Shown here one piece after another: positions 31,536-39,880 of a DNA stretch of 64,000 nt. The translations under genes and the position numbers were made by a program. How positions within the stretch are numbered: position 1 is the first letter of the stretch; each line of letters starts with the position of its first letter. The notes beneath the pieces were generated by a model, which was not told where the DNA came from, did no database searches, and worked only from the letters and a program-made list of their open reading frames with translations. This stretch comes from Pseudorhodoferax sp. Leaf267 (lineage in GTDB: Bacteria; Pseudomonadota; Gammaproteobacteria; Burkholderiales; Burkholderiaceae_C), in the NCBI RefSeq assembly GCF_001422405.1, contig NZ_LMMV01000001.1:435275-499274 (forward strand). Reading direction: 5' to 3'.

Positions 31536-33815
31536 TCACCCTTGCATCCGCACCCGCAGCAGACGCAAGCCGTTCCCCACGACCAGCAGGCTCGCTCCCA
31601 TGTCGGCGAACACGGCCATCCACATCGTGGCGTCGCCGAACAGCGCCAGCACCAGGAACACCGCCTTGATGCCCAGGGCCAGCGTGATGTTCTGCCACAG
31701 CACGCGGTGCGTGGCGCGCGACAGGCGCACGGTCTCGGCGATGCGGCGCAGGTCGTCGTTCATGACCACCACGTCGGCCGCCTCCATGGCCGTGTCGGTG
31801 CCGGCCGCGCCCATGGCGATGCCGATGTCGGCCTGGGCCAGCGCGGGCGCGTCGTTAATGCCGTCGCCGGTCATGGCCGTGGGGCCGTGCTGCTGTTGCA
31901 GCGCCTTGATCGCGTCCAGCTTGTCCTGCGGCAGCAGGTTGCCGCGCGCCTCGGCGATGCCGGCCTGCTGCGCAATGGCCGAGGCCGTGGCCTGGTTGTC
32001 GCCGGTCAGCATGACGGGCGTGATGCCCAGGGCCTGCAGCGCGGCGATGGCCTCGCGCGACGAGGGCTTGATGGTGTCGGCCACGGCGAACAGCGCGAGC
32101 ACGCCCGCATCCGATGCCAGCAGCGTCACGGTGCGGCCGGCCTGCTCGTGCTCCTGCAACCGGGCCTGCAGCGCGGGCGTGCACTGGCCGCGCTCCTCGA
32201 CGAGGCGGCGGTTGCCCAGCCAGTAGGCCGCGCCGTCGACCTGGCCCTGCGTGCCGCGGCCGGCCAGGGCCTGGAAGCCGGTGACGTGCAACGCCGTGGC
32301 ATCCAAACCCTGCGCGATGGCACGCGACACGGGGTGGTCGGACTGGCCGGCCAGCGCCGCGCCCAGGCGCTCCACGCGCGCCCGGTCGGCGCCGGTGTCC
32401 ACCAGCGCCCAATGCACGAGCCTGGGCTTGCCCTCGGTGATGGTGCCGGTCTTGTCCAGCGCGATGGCCTTGAGCTTGCGCGCATCTTCCAGGTAGACGC
32501 CGCCCTTGATCAGGATGCCGCGCCGCGCCGCAGCCGCCAGCCCGCTGACCACGCTGACCGGCGTGGAGATGACGAGCGCGCAGGGGCAGGCGATGACCAG
32601 CAGCACCAGGGCCTTGTACAGCGACTGCAGCCAGGTCCAGTCGAACAGCCAGGGGCCCAGCACCGCCACGGCCAGCGCGAACACGAACACGCCGGGGGTG
32701 TAGACGGCGGCGAAGCGGTCCACGAAGCCCTGCGTGGGCGCGCGCGTGGCCTGCGCCTCCTCGACGGCATGGATGATGCGCGCGAGCGTGGAGTTCGACG
32801 CCGCGGCCGTCACGCGCACCTGCAGCGTGCCGCTGGCGTTGATGGTGCCGGCGAACACCGGGTCGCCCGGGGCCTTGTCGAGCGGAATGCTCTCGCCGGT
32901 GACAGGCGACTGGTCGATGCTGGAGTTGCCTTCCTCGACCGTGCCGTCCATGGGCACGCGCTCGCCGGGGCGCACGCGCACGATGGCCTGCAGCGGCACG
33001 TCGGCCACCGGCAGGTCGCGCCATGTGCCGTCGGCCTGGCGCACGGCCGCCACGTCGGGCGCCATGGCCAGCAGGCCCTGGATCGCGTTGCGCGCGCGGT
33101 CCACGGCCTTGGCCTCGATGGCCTCGGCGATGGCGTACAGCGCCATCACCATGGCCGCCTCGGGCCACTGGCCGATGACGAAGGCGCCGGACACGGCCAC
33201 GGTCATCAGCGCGTTGATGTTGAGCCGGCCGTGGCGCAGCGAGACCAGGCCCTTCTTGTAGACGCCCCAGCCCGCGGCCCAGATGGCGATGGCAGCCAGC
33301 AGCAGGCCGGCGCCGCGCCACAGCGGCAGGTCGGGCGCGAAGAAGTGCAGCAGCTCGGCGCCGATGGCCAGGCCGAGTGCGAGGCCCAGTCGCCTCAAGC
33401 CGGCATCGCCGTGGTCGTGTTCGTGGTCGTGCGCATGGCCGCGGGGCTCGGCCGGGCCCGCATGCGCGGCGTCGGCCACGGGCTGCGGGTCGAAGCCGCT
33501 CTTGCGGATCGCCTGCAGCGCTTGCTCGATGGCCGCGGCCGGTGCATCGAACGCCAGCGTGCGCTGGCCCAGGTTGAAGCGCAGCGCCTGGATGCCCGCG
33601 ATGCCCTGCACGGCGCGGCGGATCTCGGCCTCCTCGACCGCGCAGTCCATGGCCGAGATGCGAAAGCGCGCCAGGCCGGCGTCGGCGCCTGCTGCGGGCA
33701 GGGGCGAGGGCGACTTCGGCGCGCAGCACGCGTCATGGGCATGGCCGTGCTGGTGGTCGTGGCCATGGTCATGGGTGGCGTGGCCGGCGTCCGGCGCGGG
33801 GTGGGTGGCGTTCAT
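31536..33815 (-). CDS. cadA: Zn/Cd/Pb-exporting P1B-type ATPase
   Basis: 759 residues. A His/Asp-rich tail (HATHDHGHDHQHGHAHDACC) precedes an HMA domain with the variant metal site AMDCAVEEAE, then a second His-rich stretch (HAHDHEHDHGD). Core: TGES (PVTGESIPLD), CPC in [24 protein letters not shown] of the ATP domain (SDHPVSRAI) and GDGINDAPAL. The last helix FADMGASLLVVGNGLRL has the Asp-x-Gly/Asn pattern of the P1B-2 subgroup, specific for Zn2+, Cd2+ and Pb2+. A MerR-type box precedes it, but no cadR/zntR/pbrR gene is in the window. Confidence 0.92.
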   Translation of the reverse strand: MNATHPAPDAGHATHDHGHDHQHGHAHDACCAPKSPSPLPAAGADAGLARFRISAMDCAVEEAEIRRAVQGIAGIQALRFNLGQRTLAFDAPAAAIEQALQAIRKSGFDPQPVADAAHAGPAEPRGHAHDHEHDHGDAGLRRLGLALGLAIGAELLHFFAPDLPLWRGAGLLLAAIAIWAAGWGVYKKGLVSLRHGRLNINALMTVAVSGAFVIGQWPEAAMVMALYAIAEAIEAKAVDRARNAIQGLLAMAPDVAAVRQADGTWRDLPVADVPLQAIVRVRPGERVPMDGTVEEGNSSIDQSPVTGESIPLDKAPGDPVFAGTINASGTLQVRVTAAASNSTLARIIHAVEEAQATRAPTQGFVDRFAAVYTPGVFVFALAVAVLGPWLFDWTWLQSLYKALVLLVIACPCALVISTPVSVVSGLAAAARRGILIKGGVYLEDARKLKAIALDKTGTITEGKPRLVHWALVDTGADRARVERLGAALAGQSDHPVSRAIAQGLDATALHVTGFQALAGRGTQGQVDGAAYWLGNRRLVEERGQCTPALQARLQEHEQAGRTVTLLASDAGVLALFAVADTIKPSSREAIAALQALGITPVMLTGDNQATASAIAQQAGIAEARGNLLPQDKLDAIKALQQQHGPTAMTGDGINDAPALAQADIGIAMGAAGTDTAMEAADVVVMNDDLRRIAETVRLSRATHRVLWQNITLALGIKAVFLVLALFGDATMWMAVFADMGASLLVVGNGLRLLRVRMQG

Positions 33816-33842
33816 GCAGCTCTCTCGGCAGTCGATGCAGGC

Positions 33843-33873
33843 ATTGGGAACCTTGATGTGGCTGCAGAGTCAA
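33843..33873 (-). promoter_or_regulatory. PbrR/CadR-type MerR-family promoter for cadA
   Basis: Read on the minus strand: -35 TTGACT, a 19-bp spacer beginning CTGCAG and containing CAAGG, then -10 CCCAAT, 28 bases before the cadA start. The stretched 19-bp spacer and the CTCTGCAG start resemble PbrR/CadR operators. The dyad is imperfect on the right. Confidence 0.55.
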
Positions 33874-33909
33874 GCATCGGCTTGCAGGCACCATGGGCAT
33901 CTGCGCTTC

Positions 33910-33940
33910 TTGACCTTGCCACTGTGTAAGACTCCAGACT
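33910..33940 (+). promoter_or_regulatory. CueR-type copper promoter before the copper operon
   Basis: -35 TTGACC (33910-33915), 19-bp spacer starting TTGCC, -10 CAGACT (33935-33940). The -35 and first spacer bases are identical to those of the copA and copZ promoters in this window. It faces the gene at 33983. The -10 is poor and the right half of the dyad is weak. Confidence 0.55.
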
Positions 33941-33982
33941 CGCTGCGCTGGCCCTGCGGTCCGCCGGCATCCAACGGAACCC

Positions 33983-34363
33983 ATGTCTTCATTGCGCACC
34001 TTTCTGCTCTGGGCCTTGATGCTGGCCGTGCCCTTCCAGGGTTACGCGGCGGCGTCGATGCTGGGCTGCGCTCCGGGTTCGTCGCCGGTGGCGGCGTCCA
34101 TGGATGCGCTGGCGGACGACCACGCGGCGCACGGTCACCATGCCGCGCAGGCGCCAGCCGATGCGGCCGTGCACGACCACGGCGCCGTTCACGCGGACAC
34201 GGGGCACACCTGCGGCACCTGTGGCATCTGCCACGCCGTCGCGCTCGTCGGCCCGCCGGCGTGGGGCGCGGCCCAGCCCCTGCCGCCCGCCGACCTGGGC
34301 GAGCCGGCGCGCCCCGTGGCCACGCACGTGCTGCGCGTGCTGGACCGACCACCTCGCGCCTGA
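33983..34363 (+). CDS. Small exported His/Cys-containing protein in the copper operon (DUF2946-like)
   Basis: 126 residues. An N-terminal signal/membrane segment (LLWALMLAVPFQGYAAASML) is followed by a His/Asp-rich middle (DDHAAHGHHAAQ, HDHGAVHADTGH) and TCGTCGICHAVAL. The Cys-x-x-Cys cluster near a His is reminiscent of DUF2946 proteins found beside copper transport genes, but overall similarity is loose. Probably a periplasmic or membrane-anchored copper ligand. First gene after the CueR-type promoter. Confidence 0.65.
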   Translation: MSSLRTFLLWALMLAVPFQGYAAASMLGCAPGSSPVAASMDALADDHAAHGHHAAQAPADAAVHDHGAVHADTGHTCGTCGICHAVALVGPPAWGAAQPLPPADLGEPARPVATHVLRVLDRPPRA

Positions 34364-34482
34364 CGCGTTCGCGCACGCGTGGCGTTGGCCGCGCGCTGTC
34401 TGCGAACGCCCCATGCACTGCCTGCGTCGCCGCCTTCCGAGGCGCGGCCGACGCGTCCCGTCCATGATCTTGCGAGGATTCC

Positions 34483-34782
34483 ATGCGCCCCATATCGCCG
34501 GCCCATTGGCTGGCCGCCCTTGCGTCCCTGGTGGCCCTGGCCGCCGTGGCCCAGCCTGCGCCGCCCGCGCCACCTGCGGCCCCACCGGCCGTGCCGGCCT
34601 ACCGATCCGCCTTCGAGGGCTACCGCCCCATGGCCGACGACAAGCCGATCCCCTGGCGGCAGGCCAACGAGACCGTGCGCCAGCGCGGCGGCTGGAAAGC
34701 CTACGCGCAGGAGGCCGAGGCCCCAGCCGCCGAGGGCCCGCACAAGGGCCACGCGATGCCGCCTGCCAAGGCGCGGCCATGA
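34483..34782 (+). CDS. Small exported protein of unknown function, copper/TolC operon
   Basis: 99 residues. Signal peptide (HWLAALASLVALAAVAQ), a Pro/Ala linker, then a compact segment AYRSAFEGYRPMADDKPIPW, RQANETVRQRGGWKAYAQEA and a His/Met tail. I recall similar small proteins just upstream of TolC-type genes in Burkholderiales metal operons, always without assigned function. Its stop overlaps the start of the TolC-like gene (ATGA), so the two are co-translated and likely act together. Confidence 0.72.
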   Translation: MRPISPAHWLAALASLVALAAVAQPAPPAPPAAPPAVPAYRSAFEGYRPMADDKPIPWRQANETVRQRGGWKAYAQEAEAPAAEGPHKGHAMPPAKARP

Positions 34783-36149
34783 GCGTCGTGACGCGATGGG
34801 CGCTGGCCCCGCTGGTGCTGCTGCTGGCCGGTTGCGCCTCCGTCGGCATCGACGAGGCCGTGCGCGAGGCCAACACGCAGGCACGCGATTTCACGGGCGG
34901 CGCGCTGGAGCTCGGCCGCACAGCCGAGCAACGCGAACGCCGCCAGGCCTTGTCGCAGACTTTGCTGGATGAGCCGTTGTCGCAGGCCGATGCCGTGCAA
35001 CTGGCGCTGGCCAACAGCCCCGCCGTGCAGGCACTGCTGGCCGAAAGCTGGGCCGACATGGCCACTGCCAACCAGTCCGGCCGCTTGCCGAACCCGGTGT
35101 TCAGCTTCGAGCGCATGCGCCTGGGCAGCGAGCTCGAGTTCGGCCGGCTGCTCTCGTTCGGCCTCGTCGACCTGATCCTGCTGCCGCAGCGCCTGCAGGT
35201 CGCGGCCAGCCAGCAGGCCCAGGCCAGGCTGCAACTCGCCAGCGCCGTGGTCGACCAGGTCACGCAGGTGCGCCAAGCCTGGGTGCGCGCCGTCGCCGCG
35301 CAGCAGGCGCTGCACTATGCGCGGCAGGTGCAGCGCTCGGCCGCGGCCAGCGCCGAACTCGCGCGTCGCATGCAGGCCGTGGGCAACTTCAGCCGCCTGC
35401 AGCGCGCGCGGCAGCAGGTCTTCTATGCCGACGCGAGCACGCAGTTGGCCGTCGCCCAGCACGGCGCCATGGCCACGCGCGAAGCCCTGGTGCGCATGCT
35501 GGGCCTGGACGACGCCCAGGCCGCGCGCCTGCGTCTGCCCGCGCGCCTGGCCGACCTGCCGCCGGCCCCGCGCGAGGCCGCCGACATCGGCACCGCCGCA
35601 GCCGCGCAGCGCCTGGACATCCAGCTCGCACGGGCCAGGCTGGAGGCGGCCGGCCGATCGCAAGGCCTCACGCGCTGGGCCAGCTTCGTGGACGTGGAAG
35701 CCGGCGTGCGGCGCGACACGGTGTTCGACAACGCCGACGGCGGCAAGGGCACGCGCCGCGGCTTCGAGCTGGACATCCGGCTGCCGCTGTTCGACTGGGG
35801 CGCGGCGCAGCGCGAAGCCATGGACGCCGGCACGCTGGCCGCGGCCCACCGCTACGACGCCACGGTGCGCGGCGCGGCCTCGCAACTGCGCGAGGACTAT
35901 TCCGCCTATCGCACGGCCTACGACATCGCGCGCCACCACCGCGACGAGGTCGTGCCGCTGCACCAGGTGATCGCCAACGAGAACCTGCTGCGCTACAACG
36001 GCATGCTGATCGGCGTGTTCGAGCTGCTCGCCGAAGCGCGCGAGCAGGTTGCCAGCGTCACGCGCGCCATCGACGCACAGCAGCAGTTCTGGCTGGCCGA
36101 CGCGGCGCTGGCCGCCTCGCTGATCGGCCGGCCCGCTGCCGCGCCCTGA
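34779..36149 (+). CDS. TolC-family outer-membrane lipoprotein (CusC-like)
   Basis: 456 residues from the ATG overlapping the previous stop. Lipobox LLLAGCAS. Two outer-membrane efflux repeats: DAVQLALANSPAVQALLAES and GLTRWASFVDVEAGVRRDT then LPLFDWGAAQREAM, with long Ala/Gln-rich helices as in TolC-like tunnels. Such proteins normally dock with an RND pump and adaptor; neither is encoded in the window. In this operon it is paired instead with a multicopper oxidase and a CusF-like protein. Confidence 0.88.
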   Translation: MSVVTRWALAPLVLLLAGCASVGIDEAVREANTQARDFTGGALELGRTAEQRERRQALSQTLLDEPLSQADAVQLALANSPAVQALLAESWADMATANQSGRLPNPVFSFERMRLGSELEFGRLLSFGLVDLILLPQRLQVAASQQAQARLQLASAVVDQVTQVRQAWVRAVAAQQALHYARQVQRSAAASAELARRMQAVGNFSRLQRARQQVFYADASTQLAVAQHGAMATREALVRMLGLDDAQAARLRLPARLADLPPAPREAADIGTAAAAQRLDIQLARARLEAAGRSQGLTRWASFVDVEAGVRRDTVFDNADGGKGTRRGFELDIRLPLFDWGAAQREAMDAGTLAAAHRYDATVRGAASQLREDYSAYRTAYDIARHHRDEVVPLHQVIANENLLRYNGMLIGVFELLAEAREQVASVTRAIDAQQQFWLADAALAASLIGRPAAAP

Positions 36150-36171
36150 ACCATCCACGAAACGATCTCCC

Positions 36172-37587
36172 ATGCACAACAGACGCAACTTCCTCGGCGG
36201 CGCGGGCGCCATCACGGGCGCCGTGGCCGCCGCCAGCGTGGCGCGCGCGGCCATGGCCGCCTTGCCCGAGCCCGTGGTCCAAACCTCGCCCGACACCATG
36301 GCGCCGCTGGTGCCCGCCAGCGGTCGCCCCTACAACCCCGTGGTCACGCTGAACGGCTGGACGCTGCCCTGGCGCATGCGCGATGGTGTCAAGGAATTCC
36401 ACCTCGTGGCCGAGCCCGTGGTGCGCGAAATGGCCCCCGGCTTCAAGGCCAACCTGTGGGGCTACAACGGCCAGTCGCCCGGCCCGACCATCGAGGTCGT
36501 CGAGGGCGACCGCGTGCGCATCTTCGTGACCAACAGGCTGCCCGAGCACACCAGCGTGCACTGGCATGGCCAGCGCCTGCCCAATGGCATGGACGGCGTG
36601 ACCGGCCTCACGCAGCCGGCCATCCAGCCCGGCAAGACCTTCGTCTACGAGTTCGTTGCGCGCCGGCCCGGCACCTTCATGTACCACCCGCATGCCGACG
36701 AGATGACACAGATGGCCATGGGCATGATGGGCTTCTGGGTCACGCACCCCAGGGCCGCGCACCCGCTGATCGCACCGGTCGACCGCGATTTCGTGTTCCT
36801 GCTGAACGCCTATGACGTGGAGCCCGGCAGCGCCACGCCGCGCACCATGACCATGCTGGACTTCAACCTGTGGTCCTGGAACAGCCGCATCTTCCCGGGC
36901 ATCGACTCGCTGAACGTGCGCCTGGGCGACAGGGTGCGCATCCGCATGGGCAACCTCACGATGACCAACCACCCCATCCACCTGCACGGCCACGAGTTCC
37001 AGGTGACGGGCACGGACGGCGGGCCGACGCCGAAGGCCACGCGGCTGTACGAGGTCACCACCGACATCGCCGTCGGCCAGATGCGCCAGATCGAGTTCGT
37101 GGCCGACGAGCCGGGCGACTGGGCCTTCCATTGCCACAAGAGCCACCACACCATGAACGCCATGGGCCATGACGTGCCCACGCTGATCGGCGTGGACCAC
37201 AAGGACATGGTGCGGCAGATCGCCGACCTCGTGCCCGACTACATGGTCATGGGCGAGCGCGGCATGGCCGACATGGCCGAGATGCAGATGCCCATCCCCG
37301 ACAACACCGTGCCCATGATGGGGGGCGAGGGCCCGTTCGGCTCGGTCGAGATGGGCGGCATGTTCAGCGTGCTTAAGGTGCGCAAGGACCAGAAGCCGGG
37401 CGACTACGCCAACCCGGGCTGGTACCGGCACCCGCCGGGCACGGTGGCCTATGAACTCGGCAGCGTGCCACCGGAGCCGCCGCGCCAGCACGGCGCCGGC
37501 CCGGCCGCGATGCCGGCGCGCCACCCGCCGGCGACCGACATCGAGGTGCAGATCCGCAAGCCCGGCGGCGGGCATGCGCACCACTGA
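36172..37587 (+). CDS. Periplasmic multicopper oxidase (copper-tolerance type)
   Basis: 471 residues. Tat signal NRRNFLGGAGAITGAVAAAS. The copper-ligand blocks are all present: SVHWHGQRLPNGMDG, MYHPHADEM, NHPIHLHGHEF and the type 1/3 block FHCHKSHHTMNAM. The C-terminal part is Met-rich (MADMAEMQMPIP, MGGMFSV) and ends GGGHAHH, likely extra copper sites. Expected to oxidise Cu(I) to the less toxic Cu(II) in the periplasm. Lies 22 bases after the TolC-like gene and 26 before the CusF-like gene. Confidence 0.92.
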   Translation: MHNRRNFLGGAGAITGAVAAASVARAAMAALPEPVVQTSPDTMAPLVPASGRPYNPVVTLNGWTLPWRMRDGVKEFHLVAEPVVREMAPGFKANLWGYNGQSPGPTIEVVEGDRVRIFVTNRLPEHTSVHWHGQRLPNGMDGVTGLTQPAIQPGKTFVYEFVARRPGTFMYHPHADEMTQMAMGMMGFWVTHPRAAHPLIAPVDRDFVFLLNAYDVEPGSATPRTMTMLDFNLWSWNSRIFPGIDSLNVRLGDRVRIRMGNLTMTNHPIHLHGHEFQVTGTDGGPTPKATRLYEVTTDIAVGQMRQIEFVADEPGDWAFHCHKSHHTMNAMGHDVPTLIGVDHKDMVRQIADLVPDYMVMGERGMADMAEMQMPIPDNTVPMMGGEGPFGSVEMGGMFSVLKVRKDQKPGDYANPGWYRHPPGTVAYELGSVPPEPPRQHGAGPAAMPARHPPATDIEVQIRKPGGGHAHH

Positions 37588-37613
37588 TCCATTTTTCAAT
37601 CACGAGGAATCCC

Positions 37614-37901
37614 ATGCTGCGCACCACCACCATCGCCGCCATGCTCGCGCTGGCCGCCATCACCACGAACGCAACCGAGCTGGCCGAGGGCGAGATCCGC
37701 AAGGTCGACAAGGACAACGCCCGGCTCACGATCCAGCACGGGCCGCTGAAGAACCTGGACATGCCGGGCATGACCATGGTGTTCGGTGTGCGGGACGAAG
37801 CCGTGCTGGACCAGGTCAAGGCCGGTGAGAAGGTGCGCTTCCAGGCCGAGAAGATCGATGGCAGGTTCGTGGTGACACACATCGAACCGGCAGCACGATA
37901 G
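37614..37901 (+). CDS. CusF-like periplasmic copper-binding protein
   Basis: 95 residues. Signal peptide TTTIAAMLALAAITTNA followed by the CusF fold: ELAEGEIRKVDKDNARLTI, HGPLKNLDMPGMTMVFGV and ADRVRF-like EKVRFQAEKI. In CusF, Cu(I) is bound by His and two Met residues with a stacking Trp. Here the Met ligands of MPGMTM are present, a nearby His is available (QHGPL), and the Trp is not. Last gene of the copper operon; the TIR gene converges on it. Confidence 0.9.
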   Translation: MLRTTTIAAMLALAAITTNATELAEGEIRKVDKDNARLTIQHGPLKNLDMPGMTMVFGVRDEAVLDQVKAGEKVRFQAEKIDGRFVVTHIEPAAR

Positions 37902-37939
37902 CGAGGAACAGTGTGTTCAAGCCGGTGTCTGGCGGAACG

Positions 37940-38809
37940 TCACTGCGGTGCTTTCGATTCAGCCTGTGCACGAAATTTTTCATAGAGCGCTTCGACGAGC
38001 CTGGCCGCTTCGATGTCCAGTTGCGTGATCCGATTGCCGACGTCCCAGGTCGTGAAGTACACGAACACGGTGCGCCATTGGTTTTCGAGGCGTGGGTGGT
38101 GCTTCAATTTGTTGATCGGGTCCACGAGCGCTTGCAGAAAGCCGATCGCGTCCTTGAAGGACCGGAAGCGAAACCCTCGGCGCAGCTCTAGACGCGTGCG
38201 TGGGTAGTCTCTGGGAATGGCGCTCTCGACGGGCTCCCAGCGAGGAATCGTCAGCAATGCCGCGTCCAGATCGCCATCAGTCAACGCAGGCAGGTTGATC
38301 TCGGGCGTTGGGTAGATCACCGCCGCGTCGGACGGGTGAAAGCCATGCGAATCCACCAGCAGGCGGGCCAGGCTCCCGACGTTGTCTTCCCAACTCTGGT
38401 CGTGGATCACGAGATGCTGACGGTTGCGGAGCTCCCGCAGCGGCTCCGGCAGCGCCTCGGCCGGCGGTAGTACGGTCAGGCCACCGACGAGCAGCGCGAT
38501 CACCGGCTTGCCGGAGCGCAGCGCTTGCTCGATCTCCTGGCGCACCCAGTCGCCTGTCTCGTCCAGGCGGCGGCGCCCGTACTGGTCGGTCGCACGCAGC
38601 CAGGTCGGGCCGATCACTACCAGCACGACGCTGGCTTTAGTCAGGGCGCGCTGCAAGCGATCGGGCCAGACATCACCCGGCTCGATACCGGACACGTCCA
38701 TGAAGACCTGGCGTGAGCCGAAACGCAGGCGCAGCTGGAAGTACAAGCCGCGCACTGCGTCGATGGCGTCCGTACGGCGATAGCTGATGAAGACATTGGG
38801 TTGGTGCAT
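37940..38809 (-). CDS. TIR domain fused to a pterin-4a-carbinolamine dehydratase-like domain
   Basis: 289 residues from MHQPNVFISYRR (AAGGA upstream). Residues 4-150 are a TIR domain: FISYRRTDA, VFMDVSGIEPG, VVLVVIGPTW, and GDWVRQEIEQAL with Glu92 at the place of the NADase catalytic Glu, then KPVIALLVGG. Residues ~185-280 match the PCD/DCoH fold: GFRFRSFKDAIGFLQALV, HHP at 237-239, Trp245, Trp255 and Asp265 in WDVGNRITQLDIEAA. Compared with the PCD active-site pattern, the first acidic position is Asn233 and the third His is Trp255, so dehydratase activity is doubtful. No partner gene adjoins it. A small-molecule-gated NAD-consuming effector is a reasonable hypothesis; a longer start at 38986 is unlikely. 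Confidence 0.82.
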   Translation of the reverse strand: MHQPNVFISYRRTDAIDAVRGLYFQLRLRFGSRQVFMDVSGIEPGDVWPDRLQRALTKASVVLVVIGPTWLRATDQYGRRRLDETGDWVRQEIEQALRSGKPVIALLVGGLTVLPPAEALPEPLRELRNRQHLVIHDQSWEDNVGSLARLLVDSHGFHPSDAAVIYPTPEINLPALTDGDLDAALLTIPRWEPVESAIPRDYPRTRLELRRGFRFRSFKDAIGFLQALVDPINKLKHHPRLENQWRTVFVYFTTWDVGNRITQLDIEAARLVEALYEKFRAQAESKAPQ

Positions 38810-38948
38810 GGGGATCCTTGGGTTTGCGCTCTGGTTCAAGCCGCTGTCGAACAGTCGGCGTGACACATCGAGACCTCCAGCCATTGGCCGGTCAAGGTCC
38901 TGCGAACAATCTACCAAGCTGTGCGGCCGGGTCCGCCGCGCGCCTCCA
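38810..38948. other. Short intergenic stretch, promoter region of the TIR-fusion gene
   Basis: About 140 bases between the TIR-fusion start and the restored end of the alpha/beta hydrolase, both on the minus strand. No gene or clear repeat was found. Confidence 0.35.
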
Positions 38949-39834
38949 TCAATGTGAGGATGCCGCCCCGGCCTTAGCTCCACCAAGCACCCGATCGAGG
39001 AACATTATGATGCGCCGCGTCACCTCGTCGCAGTTCGTCTCATTAAGCAACTCGTGCCGTGCGTCTGCGTACAGCCCAACCTCCACATCGCGCACGCCCG
39101 CCTCGCGGTAGGCGCTGCCCGACCAGTTGCACGCCTGAGCCGCCGGGCCCGGCGATGGGGTCTGCCTCGCCGGACAGCAGCAGGATGGGCAGGTCCACCC
39201 GCACCTGCGACAGGGCGGCAGGGTCGGCCGCGCGGCCCAGCGTGGCTATGCCGCTGAAGGGCTCGGGCAGGAAGCCGCAGGCCGGGTCGGCGCAGTACAG
39301 GTCAACCTCGGCCGCGTCGCGGCTCAGCCATTCGAGGCAGGTGCTATGTTCGAAGCCCTGGTTCAGCCTACTCAGGTCGACCGGGCCTTCGGCGCTCAAC
39401 ATCGCAGCGATGCCGGCCGGCTCGCTGGTGCCCAGCAGCACGGCAGCCTGTACGTCTGCGGAGTGGTCCAGCAAGTATTGCTGTGCCGCGAACGAGCCCA
39501 GGCTGTGGCCGATCAAAGCCAACGGCAGGCCGGGTTGGTCGGCACGGATGCGGCGGTTCAGCCGGTGCACATCGTCGATCCAGACCAGCCAGCCGTTCGC
39601 GCCCCAGCGCCCGTAGGCTCCGGCTGCATTGCGGCCGGAGCCGCGCGCGTCCGGCGCATAGACCAGATACCCGGCGGCTGTCAGGGCCTGGCCGAAGCGG
39701 CGGTAGCGGCCGGCATGCTCATCCAGGCCATGCTGCAACTGGACCACGGCGCGCGGCACGTCGGCTGGCGCCCAGCCAGAGGTTTGCACCGAGATGCCGT
39801 CGCGCGTGTCGATGGTGATAGTGCTGTGCTGCAT
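38949..39834 (-). pseudogene. Alpha/beta hydrolase (monoacylglycerol lipase-like) with a C-terminal frameshift
   Basis: From the ATG at 39834 the protein is a normal serine hydrolase: GLDEHAGRYRRFGQALTAAG, nucleophile Ser111 in GHSLGS, acid Asp225 in SGEADPI. After about residue 241 the frame gives nonsense (RLPRGGRARCGG) and stops at 39043. The adjacent frame, entered by skipping one base in the CGCC at 39111-39114, reads YREAGVRDVEVGLYADARHE, LLNETNCDEVTRRI and ends at 38949. DARHELLNE holds the catalytic His. The unshifted product therefore lacks its triad His. A true mutation or a sequencing/assembly error is possible. Confidence 0.82.
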
Positions 39835-39880
39835 GCGGTCTTCCGTTGGCCACGAGTAAGTGACGTGCTTGCCTGATCGT

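Noticed and set aside
38818-39111. Plus-strand frame opposite the TIR promoter region, considered as a TIR partner
   Set aside because: Ser/Arg/Pro-rich chance sequence; it overlaps the hydrolase end on the opposite strand.
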